Below are positions 48,203 to 59,160 of a stretch of 64,000 nucleotides of DNA, one piece after another; position 1 is the first letter of the stretch, and each line of letters starts with the position of its first letter. Made by a program: the position numbers and the translations under genes. The notes under the pieces were generated by a model. That model worked only from the letters and a program-made list of their open reading frames with translations. It ran no database searches and was not told where the DNA came from. The stretch comes from Rhizobium esperanzae (lineage in GTDB: Bacteria; Pseudomonadota; Alphaproteobacteria; Rhizobiales; Rhizobiaceae): assembly GCF_014197615.1 (NCBI RefSeq), contig NZ_JACIFY010000012.1, forward strand, positions 62,001 to 126,000. Direction: 5' to 3'.

Positions 48203-48414
48203 AAAATTACCCCTGAAAGCATAATCCTTCTCTGGTCGGCCCGCCGATTTCGGGCATAATCCCGCTCGACAACAAAGAAGAGAACCACGGTCGATCGAGC
48301 GGCCGGGAGGAAAACAGGCAGTTTTACGGCTTTTTCAACCCCATGCGCCGGCATGCGGCCTGTTTTTCCACATCAATCTTTTCTCTAGCATTCCATTGGG
48401 TCGAGGTGAAGATC

Positions 48415-49881
48415 ATGAGTTTCAAAATCGCTATCATCGGTGCGGGCAGCGTCGGTTTCACCAAGAAGCTGTTCACCGACATCTTGTGCGTGCCGGAGTT
48501 CCGCGACGTCGAATTCGCGCTGACCGATCTCAGCGAGCATAATCTCGAAATGATCAAGGCGATCCTCGACCGGATCGTCGAGGCGAACGGGCTGCCGACC
48601 AAGGTGACGGCGACGACCAACCGCCGCCAGGCGCTGGCAGGCGCCCGTTACATCATCAGCTGCGTGCGCGTCGGCGGGCTCGAAGCCTATGCCGACGATA
48701 TCAGAATTCCGCTGAAATACGGCATCGACCAGTGTGTCGGCGATACGATCTGCGCCGGCGGCATTCTTTACGGCCAGCGCAACATTCCCGTCATCCTCGA
48801 CTTCTGCAAGGATATCAGGGAGGTCGCCGAGCCGGGCGCCAAGTTCCTCAACTACGCCAACCCGATGGCGATGAACACCTGGGCGGCGATCGAATACGGC
48901 AAGGTCGACACCGTCGGCCTCTGCCACGGCGTCCAGCACGGCGCCGAACAGATCGCCGAGGTGCTCGGCGCCAAGTCGCTGAGTGAACTCGATTACATCT
49001 GCTCCGGCATCAACCACCAGACCTGGTTCATCGACCTGCGCCTCAATGGCCGCAGGATCGGCAAGGACGAGTTGGTCGCCGCCTTCGAGGCGCATCCGGT
49101 CTATTCGCAGCAGGAAAAGCTGCGCATCGACGTGCTGAAGCGTTTCGGCGTCTATTCCACCGAAAGCAACGGCCATCTCTCGGAATACCTGCCCTGGTAC
49201 CGCAAGCGGCCGGAGGAAATCACCCGCTGGATCGACATGTCCGACTGGATCCACGGCGAGACCGGCGGTTATCTCCGCCACTCCACCGAAACGCGCAACT
49301 GGTTCGAGACCGAATTTCCGCAATTCCTGGAATCCGCATCGAAGCCGATCGACCCGGCCAGGCGCTCGAACGAACATGCGAGCCACATCCTCGAGGCGCT
49401 GGAGACCAACCGGGTCTATCGCGGCCATTTCAACGTCAAGAACAATGGCGTCATCACCAACCTGCCGGCCGATGCGATCATCGAATCGCCCGGCTTCGTC
49501 GATCGCTTCGGCATCAACATGGTCTCCGGCGTCACCCTGCCGGAAGCCTGTGCGGCGACCTGCATTGCCTCGATCAACGTCCAGCGCATGTCGGTGCATG
49601 CCGCGATCTCGGGCGATATCGACCTGTTGAAGCTCGCCGTGCTGCACGATCCGCTGGTCGGCGCCGTCTCGACGCCGGAAGAGGTCTGGCAGATGGTCGA
49701 CGAGATGGTCGTTGCCCAGGCGCGCTGGCTGCCGCAATATGCCGATGCCGTGCCGGCCGCCAAGGAGCGGTTGTCGAAATCGAAGGTGCAGACCCGCGAC
49801 TGGGCGGGGGCTGCGCGCCGCACCGTCCGCTCGATCGAGGAGCTGCGCGCCGAAAAGGCGGCGCTCAAACAGGCCGTCTGA
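48415..49881 (+). CDS. agaL1: alpha-galactosidase, glycoside hydrolase family 4
   Basis: 488 residues from ATG 48415. GH4 enzymes use NAD+ and Mn2+: IAIIGAGSVGFTKKLFTDI binds NAD, NYANPMAMNTWA, GLCHGVQHG and GINHQTWF carry the Cys/His metal ligands. It hydrolyses alpha-1,6-galactosides (melibiose, raffinose) in the cytoplasm. It is first gene of the agp operon. Confidence 0.92.
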   Translation: MSFKIAIIGAGSVGFTKKLFTDILCVPEFRDVEFALTDLSEHNLEMIKAILDRIVEANGLPTKVTATTNRRQALAGARYIISCVRVGGLEAYADDIRIPLKYGIDQCVGDTICAGGILYGQRNIPVILDFCKDIREVAEPGAKFLNYANPMAMNTWAAIEYGKVDTVGLCHGVQHGAEQIAEVLGAKSLSELDYICSGINHQTWFIDLRLNGRRIGKDELVAAFEAHPVYSQQEKLRIDVLKRFGVYSTESNGHLSEYLPWYRKRPEEITRWIDMSDWIHGETGGYLRHSTETRNWFETEFPQFLESASKPIDPARRSNEHASHILEALETNRVYRGHFNVKNNGVITNLPADAIIESPGFVDRFGINMVSGVTLPEACAATCIASINVQRMSVHAAISGDIDLLKLAVLHDPLVGAVSTPEEVWQMVDEMVVAQARWLPQYADAVPAAKERLSKSKVQTRDWAGAARRTVRSIEELRAEKAALKQAV

Positions 49882-50004
49882 ATTTCGTGACGGATGGGTC
49901 GTCATGGGTTTCCGGGAGGAAAATCCATGACATCAGGCCCGCCATCACATCGTGCGAGGAAAAGGAGCCCGTGTGACCCGCGCTCCGGAACAAGAGGGAG
50001 AACG

Positions 50005-52092
50005 ATGATGAATATCCGCAAAACAGGCATTCTGGCCGCTCTGGCGCTCGGCGTCTCGGTGCTGGCGTTGAATGCCTATGCTTCCGAAGCAACCGTTCCG
50101 CCGGCGCCGGCAGACTTCCCGGCCGAAGGCAAGATCAAATATGTGGCGCGCGACTCCATCCTGGAGTTCAAGGCGCTGCCCGAATATCACGAGCCCGACT
50201 GGGTCACGAAGAGTTTCGTCGCCACCGGCAAGCTGCCGCCGGTCAAGGACCGGCTGCCGAAGGAGCCGCTGGTCTTTAAGACGGGCAATATGCCCGACGG
50301 CATCGGCGTCTACGGCGATACGATGCGCCATGTCATCGGCGGCCGGCCGGAAGGCTGGAACTACGGCGCCGGCCAGACGCAGGGCTGGGGCGGCATCGAT
50401 ATCGGCCTTTCCGAATGCCTGACGCGCACCGCGCCGCTGTTCCAGGTGGAAGCCAAGGATACCGAGCCGCTGCCGAACCTGGCCAAGAGCTGGGATTGGT
50501 CCGCGGACGGCCATAAGCTGACCATGCACCTGGTCGAAGGCGCCAAATGGTCCGACGGCGCGCCGTTCAACGCCGACGACATCATGTTCTACTGGGACGA
50601 CGAAGTCGTCGATCCGAACGTCTCGCCGCTCGGCGGCGGCGCCTCGCCCGAGGCTTTCGGCGTCGGCACGACGCTGAAGAAGATCGACGATTATACCGTC
50701 GAGTGGACCTTCAAGGAGGCCTTCCCGAAGCAATATCTCTATACGATGTCCTACCCGAACTTCTGCCCGGGTCCGTCGCATATCCTGAAACCCCAGCATC
50801 CGAAATATTCGAAGAACACCTACGACCAGTTCAAGAACGCCTTCCCGCCGGAGTTCATGAACATGCCTGTGATGGGCGCCTGGGTACCGGTGGAATACCG
50901 CTCCGACGACATCATCGTCCTGCGCCGCAACCCCTATTACTGGAAGGTCGACGAGAAGGGCAATCAACTGCCTTATCTGAACGAGCTGCATTACAAGCTG
51001 TCGACCTGGGCCGACCGCGACGTTCAGGCGGTGGCAGGCTCCGCCGACATCTCCAACCTCGAGCAGCCGGAAAACTTCGTCGCCTCGCTGAAGCGTGCGG
51101 CCGAAAAGACTGCGCCCGCCCGTCTTGCCTTCGGCCCGCGGCTGATCGGCTATAATCTGCGGATGAACTTCTCCGCCAACGGCTGGGGCAACCCTGACGA
51201 ACGCGGCCAGGCGATCCGCGATCTGAACCGCAACGAGGACTTCCGCAAGGCCGTCACCATGGCGCTCGACCGCAAGGCGATCGGCGACTCGCTGGTCAAG
51301 GGACCGTTCACCGCGATCTATCCGGGCGGACTTTCCTCCGGCACCAGCTTCTACGACCGCAACTCGACCGTCTATTATCCCTTCGATCTCAAGGGCGCCA
51401 AGGCGGAGCTTGCCAAGGCCGGCCTCAAGGATACGGATGGCGACGGCATCGTGAACTTCCCGGCCGGCACGGCCGGCGGCAAGAATGTCGAAATCGTTCT
51501 GCTCGTCAACAACGACTATACGACCGACAAGAGCCTCGGCGAAGGTGTCGTCGGCCAGATGGAAAAGCTCGGGCTGAAGGTCATCATCAATGGGCTCGAC
51601 GGGGCGAAGCGTGACGAAGCCCATTATTCCGGCCGCTTCGACTGGCTGATCCAGCGCAACACCACGGAACTGTCGTCGGTGGTGCAGAATACCGAGCAGC
51701 TCGCCCCGGTCGGTCCGCGTACCAGCTGGAACCATCGTGCCGGCAAGGACGACAAGCTCGATCTGATGCCGTTCGAACAGCAGCTTGTCGACGTCGTCAA
51801 CAAGTTCACCACCAGCCAGAGCAACGACGAGCGCGTCGATCTGATGAAGCAATATCAGAAGATCTCGACCGAGAACGTCAACACCGTCGGCCTGACGGAA
51901 TATCCGGGCGCGCTGATCATCAACAAGCGCTTCTCCAACGTGCCGCAGGGGACGCCGATCTTCATGTTCAACTGGGCTGAAGACTCGATCATCCGCGAAC
52001 GCCTGTGGGTGGCCGCCGACAAGCAGGGCAAGTATGAGCTGTTCCCCGAACAGCTGCCCGGCAAGCCCGGCGACAAGGGGCCGATCAACTGA
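50005..52092 (+). CDS. agpA: periplasmic alpha-galactoside-binding protein (family 5 SBP)
   Basis: 695 residues, with a Sec leader (IRKTGILAALALGVSVLALNAYAS). The family 5 oligopeptide-type pattern is visible (HLVEGAKWSDGAPFNADDIMFYWDD, PVEYRSDDIIVLRRNPYYWK, FRKAVTMALDRKAIGD). It is longer than DppA types, as for AgpA. The binding protein delivers galactosides to AgpBCD; a hairpin follows the gene, likely to raise its message level. Confidence 0.92.
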   Translation: MMNIRKTGILAALALGVSVLALNAYASEATVPPAPADFPAEGKIKYVARDSILEFKALPEYHEPDWVTKSFVATGKLPPVKDRLPKEPLVFKTGNMPDGIGVYGDTMRHVIGGRPEGWNYGAGQTQGWGGIDIGLSECLTRTAPLFQVEAKDTEPLPNLAKSWDWSADGHKLTMHLVEGAKWSDGAPFNADDIMFYWDDEVVDPNVSPLGGGASPEAFGVGTTLKKIDDYTVEWTFKEAFPKQYLYTMSYPNFCPGPSHILKPQHPKYSKNTYDQFKNAFPPEFMNMPVMGAWVPVEYRSDDIIVLRRNPYYWKVDEKGNQLPYLNELHYKLSTWADRDVQAVAGSADISNLEQPENFVASLKRAAEKTAPARLAFGPRLIGYNLRMNFSANGWGNPDERGQAIRDLNRNEDFRKAVTMALDRKAIGDSLVKGPFTAIYPGGLSSGTSFYDRNSTVYYPFDLKGAKAELAKAGLKDTDGDGIVNFPAGTAGGKNVEIVLLVNNDYTTDKSLGEGVVGQMEKLGLKVIINGLDGAKRDEAHYSGRFDWLIQRNTTELSSVVQNTEQLAPVGPRTSWNHRAGKDDKLDLMPFEQQLVDVVNKFTTSQSNDERVDLMKQYQKISTENVNTVGLTEYPGALIINKRFSNVPQGTPIFMFNWAEDSIIRERLWVAADKQGKYELFPEQLPGKPGDKGPIN

Positions 52093-52163
52093 GCAGACAA
52101 AGAGCTAAAGCGCGCCGCAGGTGATGCGGCGCCGGAGAGTTCCCTCCCAGCTGAAGTGAGTTT

Positions 52164-52188
52164 CAGGCCGCGCGTGGCGCGCGGCCTG
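52164..52188 (+). other. tight hairpin between agpA and agpB
   Basis: CAGGCCGCGCG (52164-52174) and CGCGCGGCCTG (52178-52188) form a perfect 11-bp stem with a three-base loop and no T-run. It ends two bases before the first possible agpB start. Such hairpins protect binding-protein messages from 3' decay and dampen downstream permease expression. Confidence 0.65.
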
Positions 52189-52190
52189 AT

Positions 52191-53261
52191 ATGACCAACG
52201 AGCCGGCCGCGCCGACAAGGAGCGACTGGCGGCAAAGCGAAGCGAACCGTTCGATGTTGCGATTCCTGCTCGTGCGCATAGCCTCCGCGATCCCCGTTCT
52301 CTTCATCCTGAGCGTGGTGACTTTCGCGATCATCCAGGCGCCGCCCGGCGACTATGCCGATTATATAAGATCCCAGCTGATCAACCAGGGTGGCGCTTCC
52401 TATGCGCAGGCCGAAGCCCAGGCGCAGGCCTACCGGGCCGAACACGGCCTCGACAAGCCGCTGGTCGTCCAATACGTCAACTGGATCGGCGGCATCGTGA
52501 CGCGCGGCGATTTCGGCTACAGCATGTTCTACAACAAGCCGGTGGCCGATGTGGTCGCCGAGCGGCTGCCGCGCACGCTGCTGCTGGCGCTCGTCTGCCA
52601 CATCTTCGCCTCGGTGCTCGGCATCGGCTTCGGCATCTGGGCGGCGACGCGCCAATACAGCTGGATCGACAGCCTGCTTTCGGGAATTTCCTTCCTCGGC
52701 ATGACGGTGCCGCGCTTCCTGATGGCGCTGATCATCGTCTACTTCCTGGTCTTCCAGTTCAACGTGTCCGAGATCGGCAGCTTCTTCTCGCCGCAATATG
52801 GCGGGGCGCCCTGGTCCTGGGCGAAATTCGTCGATCTCGTCCACCATGTCTGGCCTGTGGTGGCGATCGCCACCTTCGGCGGGCTCGCCTACAATATGCG
52901 CGTAATGCGCGGCAATCTGCTCGATACGCTGAATGCCCAATATGTCGAGACGGCCAAGGCCAAGGGCCTGTCCGGCGGCGCGGTGGTGATGCGCCATGCG
53001 GTGCCGAACGCGCTGCATCCGCTTGTGATGTATCAGGGCGTCGTGCTGCCCTACATGCTGACCGGCGAGATCGAAACGGCGATCATCTTCGCCCTGCCGA
53101 CCGTCGGCCCGGCGATCGTCGGCTCGATGGCGGTCGGCGACGTCTATGTCACCGCCACCTTCATGATGGTGCTGTCGGCAACGCTGATCGTCGGCAATAT
53201 CATCGCCGACATGCTGCTGGCTCTGCTCGATCCGCGCGTCCGCCAGTTCGGAGGAGCCTGA
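52191..53261 (+). CDS. agpB: alpha-galactoside ABC transporter permease
   Basis: 356 residues (DppB-like): N-terminal helix MLRFLLVRIASAIPVLFILSVVTF, EAA-type loop YVETAKAKGLSGGAVVMRHAVPNAL. The first ATG, 52191, sits against the hairpin with no ribosome site; the inner ATG 52254 (MLRFLL) matches the usual family start and may be the true one. Confidence 0.9.
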   Translation: MTNEPAAPTRSDWRQSEANRSMLRFLLVRIASAIPVLFILSVVTFAIIQAPPGDYADYIRSQLINQGGASYAQAEAQAQAYRAEHGLDKPLVVQYVNWIGGIVTRGDFGYSMFYNKPVADVVAERLPRTLLLALVCHIFASVLGIGFGIWAATRQYSWIDSLLSGISFLGMTVPRFLMALIIVYFLVFQFNVSEIGSFFSPQYGGAPWSWAKFVDLVHHVWPVVAIATFGGLAYNMRVMRGNLLDTLNAQYVETAKAKGLSGGAVVMRHAVPNALHPLVMYQGVVLPYMLTGEIETAIIFALPTVGPAIVGSMAVGDVYVTATFMMVLSATLIVGNIIADMLLALLDPRVRQFGGA

Positions 53262-53262
53262 C

Positions 53263-54399
53263 ATGCTTGCTTTCGATTCTTCCGACACCCCGCCGACAAC
53301 CGAACCCGCGGTCAAGAAGCCTTCGCACGGCGGCGAGAGCTATCTGGCGCTCGTCTGGCGCCGGCTGCGGCGCTCCTGGACCGGCATGGCCGGGCTGGTG
53401 CTGGTCGGGCTGCTGCTCTTCATGGCGGTCTTTGCCGATTTCTTCGCGCCGATGGATCCGAAGGCGACCGATGTCGGCTTCGCTCCGCCGCAGGTGATGA
53501 GCTTCCACGACAAGGACGGCAATTTCGTCTTCCAGCCGCGCGTCTATGCGCTGTCGGATTCCGAGGAGCTCGACCCCGTCACCTTCCAGCCGATCGTCGG
53601 CGTCGATTACGACAATCCGCGGCTGCTCGGCTTCTTCGTCAAGGGGGCGGAGTACAATCTGTTCGGCCTCATTCCGGCCGACCGGCATTTCTTCGGCTCG
53701 ACCGACGGCCAGCCGGTGCATTTCCTCGGCACCGACAAGTTCGGCCGTGACGTGCTGTCGCGCGCCATCATCGGCTCGCGCATCTCGCTGATGATCGCGC
53801 TGACCGTGGTCACCATCGTCACCGTCATCGGCACGACGGTCGGCATGGTCTCGGGTTATTTCGGCGGCAGCTTCGATGTCTGGCTGCAGCGCTTCGTCGA
53901 ACTGGTGCTCGCCTTCCCGCAGCTGCCGCTCTATCTGGCGCTGACCTCGCTGATCCCGGTGACGGCGCCGACCAATGTCTTCCTCGCCTTCGTCATCGGC
54001 GTGATGTCGGCGCTCGGCTGGGCGCAGATGTCGCGCGAGGTGCGCGGCAAGACCTTGGCGCTCGCCCGCATCGATTATGTCCGGGCGGCGATGGCGGTCG
54101 GCGCCACCGATACCCGCATCATCCTGCAGCATATCTTCCCGAATGTGATGAGCCACGTCATCGTCGCGGTGACGCTCGCCATACCGAGCGTGGTGCTGTT
54201 GGAATCCTTCCTCGGTTTCCTCGGCTTTGCCGTCAAGCCGCCGCTGATTTCCTGGGGCCTGATGCTGCAGGATACGGCGACCTATTCGGTCATCGGCTCC
54301 TATCCCTGGATTCTTTCCCCCGTCGGCTTCGTGCTCGTCACCGTCTTCGCCTTCAATGCGCTCGGCGACGGACTGCGCGATGCAGTCGATCCTTATTGA
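53263..54399 (+). CDS. agpC: alpha-galactoside ABC transporter permease
   Basis: 378 residues (DppC-like). It starts one base after the agpB stop, with GGAGGAG inside the agpB end. It has an N-terminal OppC-type segment (LVWRRLRRSWTGMAGLVLVGLLLFMAVFADFFAPMDP), a large periplasmic insert, and the EAA loop YVRAAMAVGATDTRIILQHIFPNV. Confidence 0.93.
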   Translation: MLAFDSSDTPPTTEPAVKKPSHGGESYLALVWRRLRRSWTGMAGLVLVGLLLFMAVFADFFAPMDPKATDVGFAPPQVMSFHDKDGNFVFQPRVYALSDSEELDPVTFQPIVGVDYDNPRLLGFFVKGAEYNLFGLIPADRHFFGSTDGQPVHFLGTDKFGRDVLSRAIIGSRISLMIALTVVTIVTVIGTTVGMVSGYFGGSFDVWLQRFVELVLAFPQLPLYLALTSLIPVTAPTNVFLAFVIGVMSALGWAQMSREVRGKTLALARIDYVRAAMAVGATDTRIILQHIFPNVMSHVIVAVTLAIPSVVLLESFLGFLGFAVKPPLISWGLMLQDTATYSVIGSYPWILSPVGFVLVTVFAFNALGDGLRDAVDPY

Positions 54400-54409
54400 G
54401 GTGATTGAT

Positions 54410-56077
<1,668 letters not shown>

Positions 56078-56099
56078 TTATCGAATGCCGGAGGCTATA

Positions 56100-57470
56100 A
56101 TGGCAGGAAATCCCAAAATCACCTTCATCGGAGCAGGCTCCACCGTCTTCATGAAGAACATCATCGGCGACGTGCTTCAGCGCCCGGCCTTGTCGGGCGC
56201 GACCATCGCCCTGATGGATCTCAATCCGCAGCGGCTGGAAGAAAGCGCCATCGTCGTCAACAAGCTGATCTCGACGCTCGGCGTCAAGGCAAAGGCCGAG
56301 ACCTATTCCGACCAGCGCAAGGCGCTTTCGGGCGCCGATTTCGTCGTCGTCGCCTTCCAGATCGGCGGCTACGAGCCCTGCACGGTCACCGATTTCGAGG
56401 TGCCGAAGAAATACGGTCTGCGCCAGACGATCGCCGATACGCTCGGCGTCGGCGGCATCATGCGCGGGCTTCGCACCGTGCCGCATCTCTGGAAGGTCTG
56501 CGAGGACATGCTCGCCGTCTGCCCCGAGGCGATCATGCTGCAATATGTCAACCCGATGGCGATCAACACCTGGGCGATATCGGAGAAATATCCGACCATC
56601 CGCCAGGTCGGCCTCTGCCACTCGGTGCAGGGCACGGCGATGGAACTCGCCCATGACCTCGACATTCCCTACGAGGAAATCCGCTATCGTGCCGCCGGCA
56701 TCAACCACATGGCCTTCTATCTCAAATTCGAGCATCGCCAGGCCGACGGTTCCTACCGCAACCTTTATCCCGATCTCCTGCGCGGCTACCGCGAGGGCAG
56801 GGCGCCGAAGCCCGGCTGGAACCCGCGCTGCCCGAACAAGGTGCGCTATGAGATGCTGACGCGGCTCGGCTATTTCGTCACCGAAAGCTCTGAGCACTTC
56901 GCCGAATACACCCCCTATTTCATCAAGGAGGGCCGCGACGACCTGATCGAGAAATTCGGCATTCCGCTCGATGAATATCCGAAGCGCTGCATCGAGCAGA
57001 TCGAGCGCTGGAAGGGCCAGGCCGAAGCCTACCGTTCGGCCGACAAGATCGAGGTCTCGCCGTCGAAGGAATATGCATCCTCGATCATCAATTCGGTCTG
57101 GACCGGCGAACCCTCGGTGATCTACGGCAATCTCCGCAACAATGGCTGTATCACCTCGCTGCCGGAAAATTGCGCCGCCGAAGTGCCCTGCCTCGTCGAC
57201 GCGTCCGGCATCCAGCCGACCTTCATCGGCGCCCTGCCGCCGCAGCTGACCGCGCTGATGCGCACCAACATCAACGTCCAGGAACTGACGGTGCAGGCGC
57301 TGATGACTGAAAATCGCGAGCACATCTACCACGCCGCGATGATGGACCCGCATACGGCAGCCGAACTCGACCTCGACCAGATCTGGTCGCTGGTCGACGA
57401 CCTGCTCGCCGCCCACGGCGACTGGCTGCCCGAATGGGCGCGTCCTTCCAGCAAAATCAAGGCCGCCTGA
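56100..57470 (+). CDS. agaL2: alpha-galactosidase, glycoside hydrolase family 4 (second copy)
   Basis: 456 residues from ATG 56100; GGAGGC six bases upstream rules for it over ATG 56085. It has ITFIGAGSTVFMKNIIGD for NAD, QYVNPMAINTWA, GLCHSVQGTA and GINHMAFYLKF for Mn. It is clearly diverged from agaL1, so not a recent duplication. It ends the operon with a strong terminator. Its last ~240 bases recur at 60165-60400. Confidence 0.93.
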   Translation: MAGNPKITFIGAGSTVFMKNIIGDVLQRPALSGATIALMDLNPQRLEESAIVVNKLISTLGVKAKAETYSDQRKALSGADFVVVAFQIGGYEPCTVTDFEVPKKYGLRQTIADTLGVGGIMRGLRTVPHLWKVCEDMLAVCPEAIMLQYVNPMAINTWAISEKYPTIRQVGLCHSVQGTAMELAHDLDIPYEEIRYRAAGINHMAFYLKFEHRQADGSYRNLYPDLLRGYREGRAPKPGWNPRCPNKVRYEMLTRLGYFVTESSEHFAEYTPYFIKEGRDDLIEKFGIPLDEYPKRCIEQIERWKGQAEAYRSADKIEVSPSKEYASSIINSVWTGEPSVIYGNLRNNGCITSLPENCAAEVPCLVDASGIQPTFIGALPPQLTALMRTNINVQELTVQALMTENREHIYHAAMMDPHTAAELDLDQIWSLVDDLLAAHGDWLPEWARPSSKIKAA

Positions 57471-57499
57471 CCCCCTCTCCCGGGTGAGGCGTCAAAGAG

Positions 57500-57531
57500 C
57501 CCCGCGGTGTGGCAACGACCGCGGGGTTTTT
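57500..57531 (+). terminator. agp operon terminator (copy 1)
   Basis: CCCCGCGGT (57500-57508) pairs with ACCGCGGGG (57518-57526), followed by five T. The surrounding 40-base block 57495-57534 is repeated exactly at 60425-60464 and 62337-62376. Confidence 0.92.
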
Positions 57532-57656
57532 GCGTGGTGTGCGTCCATCTCCGCAGCGTTTAACGCGTCTTGCGCGAGGATGTCCTACTTAGAGAAACCT
57601 CGGTGAAATCGGGTATATCTCTTCGGATTTGGAGCCTCGACAGAACCGGCGTCCGC

Positions 57657-58025
57657 TTATTTTTCGATACCTTCGATTAGAGCTTGCAACGCGACGTCCC
57701 CGCGGGCTTTCGATTCCGAAAATATTATAGACGCCTCTTTCAAGGAAACTCTTCCGCCTTGTCTAAGGTAAGCGAGAGCTAATCCTCGATCTATCGTGGG
57801 ATCTGCGCCGCAGGTTTTGTCGAAGATGTACCCGATCATAATGGAGTCGGGAATTTCTCCAGCTTCGATTACTGGACCGCCGGTTGCTGAAGTAATAGTT
57901 CCATTGTTGGCGGTAATGCATTTTGGATATGCTTTGCTCCCCTGAATAATACTATCTCTAACAAAATATCCTATAATTGATCCAACTAATAATGCAGGTA
58001 TTACCTGAGGCATCTTTGCGTTCAT
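57657..58025 (-). CDS. putative immunity protein of the Rhs-type effector
   Basis: 122 residues. An N-terminal membrane anchor (VIPALLVGSIIGYFVRDSII) is followed by a periplasm-facing domain with two Cys (AYPKC, DKTCG). It starts with ATGA overlap on the effector's stop, the usual effector-immunity linkage, and periplasmic location suits protection from a cell-wall amidase. No known immunity family is recognised. Base composition is AT-richer than the agp genes. Confidence 0.6.
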   Translation of the reverse strand: MNAKMPQVIPALLVGSIIGYFVRDSIIQGSKAYPKCITANNGTITSATGGPVIEAGEIPDSIMIGYIFDKTCGADPTIDRGLALAYLRQGGRVSLKEASIIFSESKARGDVALQALIEGIEK

Positions 58026-58318
58026 TGTTCGATCCTCGATCCGCCCCAATTGTAATAGTGGTTTCTGGATGGATCAGACATCTTGTAATCAATCGAGCCC
58101 CAGTTTGATGTCTTAATGCCATGATCGCTTGCGTATACGGATCTTGTTATATTGCCACCGGCGTCCACTTCTGTAACAATCGCGGAGTGTCCAGATGCGT
58201 CGGAAAAATGGCCTTGAGCTGCAACGATATCGCCGGGCCGGTAATTGCCCGGGTCCACGTGATTGAATCCAGAAAAATTGCCCGTGGCCCAATCTCCGGC
58301 TGTCGGCGCATGCCCTAG

Positions 58319-59160
58319 GAACCGTGGACTCTTGGGATTCCCAAAGGTGAGCAAATCAGATTCAAGACTGTCTTTTGGAGGCAGTCATGGGTGTTTTAGA
58401 TCGTCTCATTCTTCGGGATGACCAGTGGGAGCGGATGTCTCGTCATATCATTGGCGATGACCGCACGCGCGGTTCGTCTGGACGTGACAATCGCATGTTT
58501 GTGGAAGCGGTCTTGTGGATCGTGCGGACGGGTTCGCCCTGGCGCGATCTGCCGGAGGTGTTCGGGGATTGGAACAGCGTGTTTCGCCGCTTCAGCCGCT
58601 GGAGCCAGAAGGGTGTCTGGTGGCGTGTCTTCGAAGCGATGTCGGAGGATACCGACTTCGAATACCTGATCGTCGACAGCACTATTATTCGCGCCCACCA
58701 GCACGCCTCCGGCGCAAAAAAGGGGCTGAAGATCAGGCCCTTGGCCGTTCGCGCGGCGGCTTGAGCACCAAAATCCATATGGCCGTGCGTGGCCTCGGAT
58801 GCCCTGTCCGCTTTATCCTTACTGCCGGTCAGAAAGGCGATGCACCGCAAGCCGATCTCCTGATCGAAGACCTGCCAGCCGAGGTCGTCATGGCCGATAC
58901 GGCCTATGACAGCGACCGGCTACGCAAACTCATTGCCGACAAGGGCGCGCAAGCGGTCATCCCGAACAACCCCTCGCGTGCCAAGAAGTATCCGCTCGAC
59001 AAGCAACTCTATGCTCAGCGCTATCTCGTCGAATGCTGCTTCTCGAAGCTCAAGCAGTTTCGACGAATCGCCACGCGATATGAGAAAACCGTTCGAAATT
59101 ACAAAGCCATGATCGCTCTGGCCGCGACAATCCTATGGCTCAGGTAAGTGTCCACAACTC
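58319..59160 (+). mobile_element. IS5-superfamily element (IS427-like), 842 bp
   Basis: It is bounded by CTAG at 58315-58318 and 59161-59164, a four-base target duplication. The ends are imperfect inverted repeats: GAACCGTGGACTCTT at the left and GAGTTGTGGACACTT (complement) at the right. It carries one transposase in two frames and interrupts the Rhs-type effector; excision restores that frame exactly, so boundaries are secure. Confidence 0.88.
58387..59147 (+). CDS. IS5/IS427-type transposase in two overlapping frames (-1 frameshift)
   Basis: The first frame (58387-58764) has the DUF4096-type N-terminus (LILRDDQWERMSRHI, VLWIVRTGSPWRDLPEVFGDWNSVFRRFSRW) and the first catalytic Asp (LIVDSTIIRAH). 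The second frame continues (SRGGLSTKIHMAV, VMADTAYDSDRL, YLVECCFSKLKQFRRIATRYEKT) with the remaining Asp and Glu. The overlap holds the slippery heptamer A AAA AAG in phase for a -1 shift, so this is likely programmed rather than broken. Confidence 0.87.

Noticed and set aside
49945..51852. 635-codon leftward ORF opposite agpA
   Set aside because: Antisense shadow; agpA has a signal peptide, family motifs and operon context.
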